From: Metarhizium brunneum
Taxonomy: Eukaryota > Ascomycota > Sordariomycetes > Hypocreales > Clavicipitaceae
Direction: 5' to 3'
DNA length: 64,000 bases
NCBI RefSeq assembly: GCF_013426205.1
Contig: NC_089427.1
Span: forward strand, 1,736,001 to 1,800,000
The notes under the pieces are model-generated. The model saw nothing but the letters and a program-made list of their open reading frames with translations. It did no database searches and was not told the origin of the DNA. Positions 62,254-64,000 of this stretch are shown piece by piece. Position numbers and translations under genes: made by a program. Numbering within the stretch: position 1 is the stretch's first letter; each line of letters begins with the position of its first letter.

Positions 62254-62699
62254 TGTAACGGCTAAGGTTCCCAAGGGATAAACTAGTCGTAGTTTATGTT
62301 GGCAGAGCCACTAGGGCAGTCAATCTGAGCAGTTGGGTGTTACGTTGGTAATAGGTCGTAGACCGTAACCAGGTGATCAGAGTTAAAGAGTTGTAAGCGA
62401 AGCTTATTTAATGTAATGATCGGTGTTGAAAGCTAAGGAGCTAGAGTCTATTTATGAAGCGAATTTAGGGGTCCCTATATACTACGGCGTTCACCTGTTG
62501 TTCACTGAAGTCCTGGTGAACTATGGTTATATGCGTGCTATTGGTTCGTCTGGAGTTCACTGAATAGTCAGTGAACTCTCCCTTATTGGCGGCCCGTTCC
62601 GACCATTAATCCGTCACCCGCTGTGCCTGCGCCGTCCCGTGGCTCATGCAGCCGGCCCAACCTGCGACCTACGCTGCAGCTTGTGACTGGGTCGTAACA
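62254..62699 (-). repeat. 5' LTR of the chromovirus
   Basis: 446 bp, equal in length to the other LTR and ending in an intact TG...CA pair. It carries the derived-looking T/A state at only 5 of the 24 differing sites. Confidence 0.95.
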
Positions 62700-62704
62700 C
62701 CCGA

Positions 62705-63091
62705 TGTCATTTTCGCAGCTTGAGACTATTACGCCGTCTTTTGCTATTTGCGGCGTGCTAATCTACTTGGTCTTATAAACCCCGGAATATTAGAAAAATA
62801 CTGGTTTCAGGCACCCCGGCCGTGTATGTGCTGGCACTGGCCTCGGGACTTGTTGGCGCCGTGGCCTGTCCAGTCTTGGCTGTTGATTATAAGGCCAACT
62901 GGACAAAGTGCATGCTTGTGTTTGGAGCAGGTGGTGGATAGTACTAGTCCTTGTTGTCCTTTTTTGCCAACGGTGATGCAGGCCACATCTTACCGAGGCG
63001 TAAAATGTACTGATGACGCTGATGGCTTTGAAGATGGCACGGAGCAATATACAAATGAGTGGTTATATACCAAATTAACACCCAAACAGTC
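62705..63091. other. Short intergenic between the retrotransposon and the 5S gene
   Basis: 387 bases, no gene recognised. Confidence 0.4.
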
Positions 63092-63210
63092 ACATACGAC
63101 CACAGCCGCCAGTAGCACTCACGATCCCGTCCGATCTCGTACGATAACCTGGCGAGCGCTGGATTAGTAGTTGGGTCGGTGACGACCAGCGAATACCCAG
63201 TGTTGTATGT
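63092..63210 (+). rRNA. 5S ribosomal RNA
   Basis: 119 bases. The start ACATACGAC pairs with the end GTTGTATGT (one G-U) to make helix I. Helix II (GCCGCCAG with CTGGCGAGC) and helix III (ACGAT with ATCTCGT flanking CCCGTCC) can form. The signature AGTAGTTGGGTCGGTGACGA and CCAGCGAATACCC are as in Neurospora 5S genes. It stands alone, as is usual for dispersed 5S genes in this group of fungi. Some bases differ from the form I know, so a functional copy is likely but not certain. Confidence 0.88.
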
Positions 63211-63215
63211 TTTTT
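63210..63215 (+). terminator. RNA polymerase III terminator of the 5S gene
   Basis: A run of six Ts directly at the 3' end of the 5S sequence. Confidence 0.8.
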
Positions 63216-64000
63216 GTCTTATAATTTTTTTGCCTTTTTGATGCTGTCAATAACTACAACGTACGCTAGTACTATTTATTACCTTTTGCAAGATGGTGAA
63301 TATTCTTAAACCATGTCCATAGAGCTCAAGGTTGGCTGCACATGTGGCGTGCATGAACTGGGGTCAATGCCGACGGATAAAATACGAGGTTCGCGGCCTC
63401 AATTGTGCACAATTTTCACACAAATCTACAAAGTCTCTACGGCCTGATCCGAGCTTCAGCCAGTAGCCTCGATCTACCGCCCCGTCTCATCAATGGCTTG
63501 CCGCTCAATAGCATGCTTGTTGAAATGGCACGCGTGGCATGACTCTCTCGACTTGAGAGGTAAGTTATAACCAGCAGCCAAGATCAAAATGGGTGCATGT
63601 ACCTATTCATCTCTCGAGTCTCGACACTGTCGAGCCAGTCCAACACGCCGCCCCGGCACACTATTCTTGAACACCCGCCAGAGCATCGCCATGCACGTAA
63701 CAGACATCTTCCCTAGACGTATAAAATGTCCTCGATCTGAGCATTGAAGGGGTTGGCAAGCGTGCATCAACTACGCTTGGTAGACACCTGAGACGGCACG
63801 AGAAGGTAGGCGGGCAAGACGGGACCGGCGTCTCCTTGTCTCTCCAGCGATCACGAAGCGAGCATGAATCAGTACAAGTTGTCTCGATGGAATGGGCTTG
63901 ATAAGAGCAAACAAACATGTTACTATCTAAATAATTTAAATCACGACAAACTGACTTTTTTTTGGTCCGAGGGGCAGCCAGTCCGGAGAGGAACAGGCTT
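63216..64000. other. Intergenic, right end
   Basis: 785 bases with no supportable gene. Confidence 0.4.

Larger units (their letters stand above)
55959..62699 (-). mobile_element. Full-length Ty3/Gypsy chromovirus LTR retrotransposon, RIP-inactivated
   Basis: 6741 bp, coding on the minus strand, between two 446-bp LTRs and flanked by a perfect CCCGA target duplication (55954-55958 and 62700-62704). The order on the minus strand is gag with a CCHC knuckle, aspartic protease, reverse transcriptase, RNase H, integrase and C-terminal chromodomain, which places it among chromoviruses. The two LTRs differ at 24 positions by my count, all transitions, no indels, typical of RIP. Every enzyme is interrupted by stops and frame breaks. 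An extra gene runs on the opposite strand at 56527-57202. I did not find a recognisable tRNA primer-binding site next to the 5' LTR. Confidence 0.95.

Overview
The window is nuclear DNA from a filamentous ascomycete, most likely a member of Hypocreales. The evidence is the short GT-AG introns (about 50-110 bases) with visible branch points, several proteins that resemble Sordariomycete families (COT1 kinase, TIM54, RSC7, QCR9, PYM), a Ty3/Gypsy chromovirus that carries the marks of repeat-induced point mutation (RIP), and a dispersed 5S rRNA gene. The recurring TACGGAGTA/TACTCCGTA intergenic word is one I associate with hypocrealean genomes. The family or genus cannot be fixed from this sequence alone.

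Layout. Bases 1-6.6 kb hold no gene I can support. From 6.6 to 19.4 kb there is a dense housekeeping block: a class III (GSA-type) aminotransferase (-), SF3a subunit 2 (+), the NDR kinase COT1 (-), mitochondrial TIM54 (+), a FAM192A/Fyv6-type splicing protein (-) and a Pho80-type cyclin (-). An 8.6 kb gene desert (19.4-28.0 kb) follows, rich in the TACGGAGTA word and homopolymer runs. From 28 to 49.4 kb lie a secreted acidic repeat protein, a 2EXR protein, the chromatin remodeller subunit RSC7, the very large N-recognin UBR1, cytochrome bc1 subunit QCR9, the PYM/Mago-binding protein, proteasome ATPase RPT4 and a TDP2-like phosphoesterase. From about 50 kb the character changes to repeat-rich and AT-rich DNA. 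It holds a diverged tandem duplication, two solo LTRs with perfect 5-bp target duplications, a decayed 5S relic, an unusual trypsin, a 13-14 bp minisatellite and one full-length LTR retrotransposon (55959-62699). A structurally sound 5S rRNA gene lies at 63092-63210.

Gene structures were rebuilt by hand from splice signals and reading phase. Many true coding regions are multi-exon (QCR9 has five exons for 66 residues, one of which is just the ATG). The last 89 codons of UBR1 sit in a separate exon.

The most interesting object is inside the retrotransposon. On the strand opposite gag-pol, between the chromodomain and the 3' LTR, lies a decayed but clearly readable spliced gene. It encodes a perfect Zn(II)2Cys6-type cysteine pattern followed by a long charged coiled coil. 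All four of its in-frame stops can be explained by single C-to-T changes, as expected from RIP, which has also mutated the reverse transcriptase YxDD site and left 24 pure transitions between the two 446-bp LTRs.
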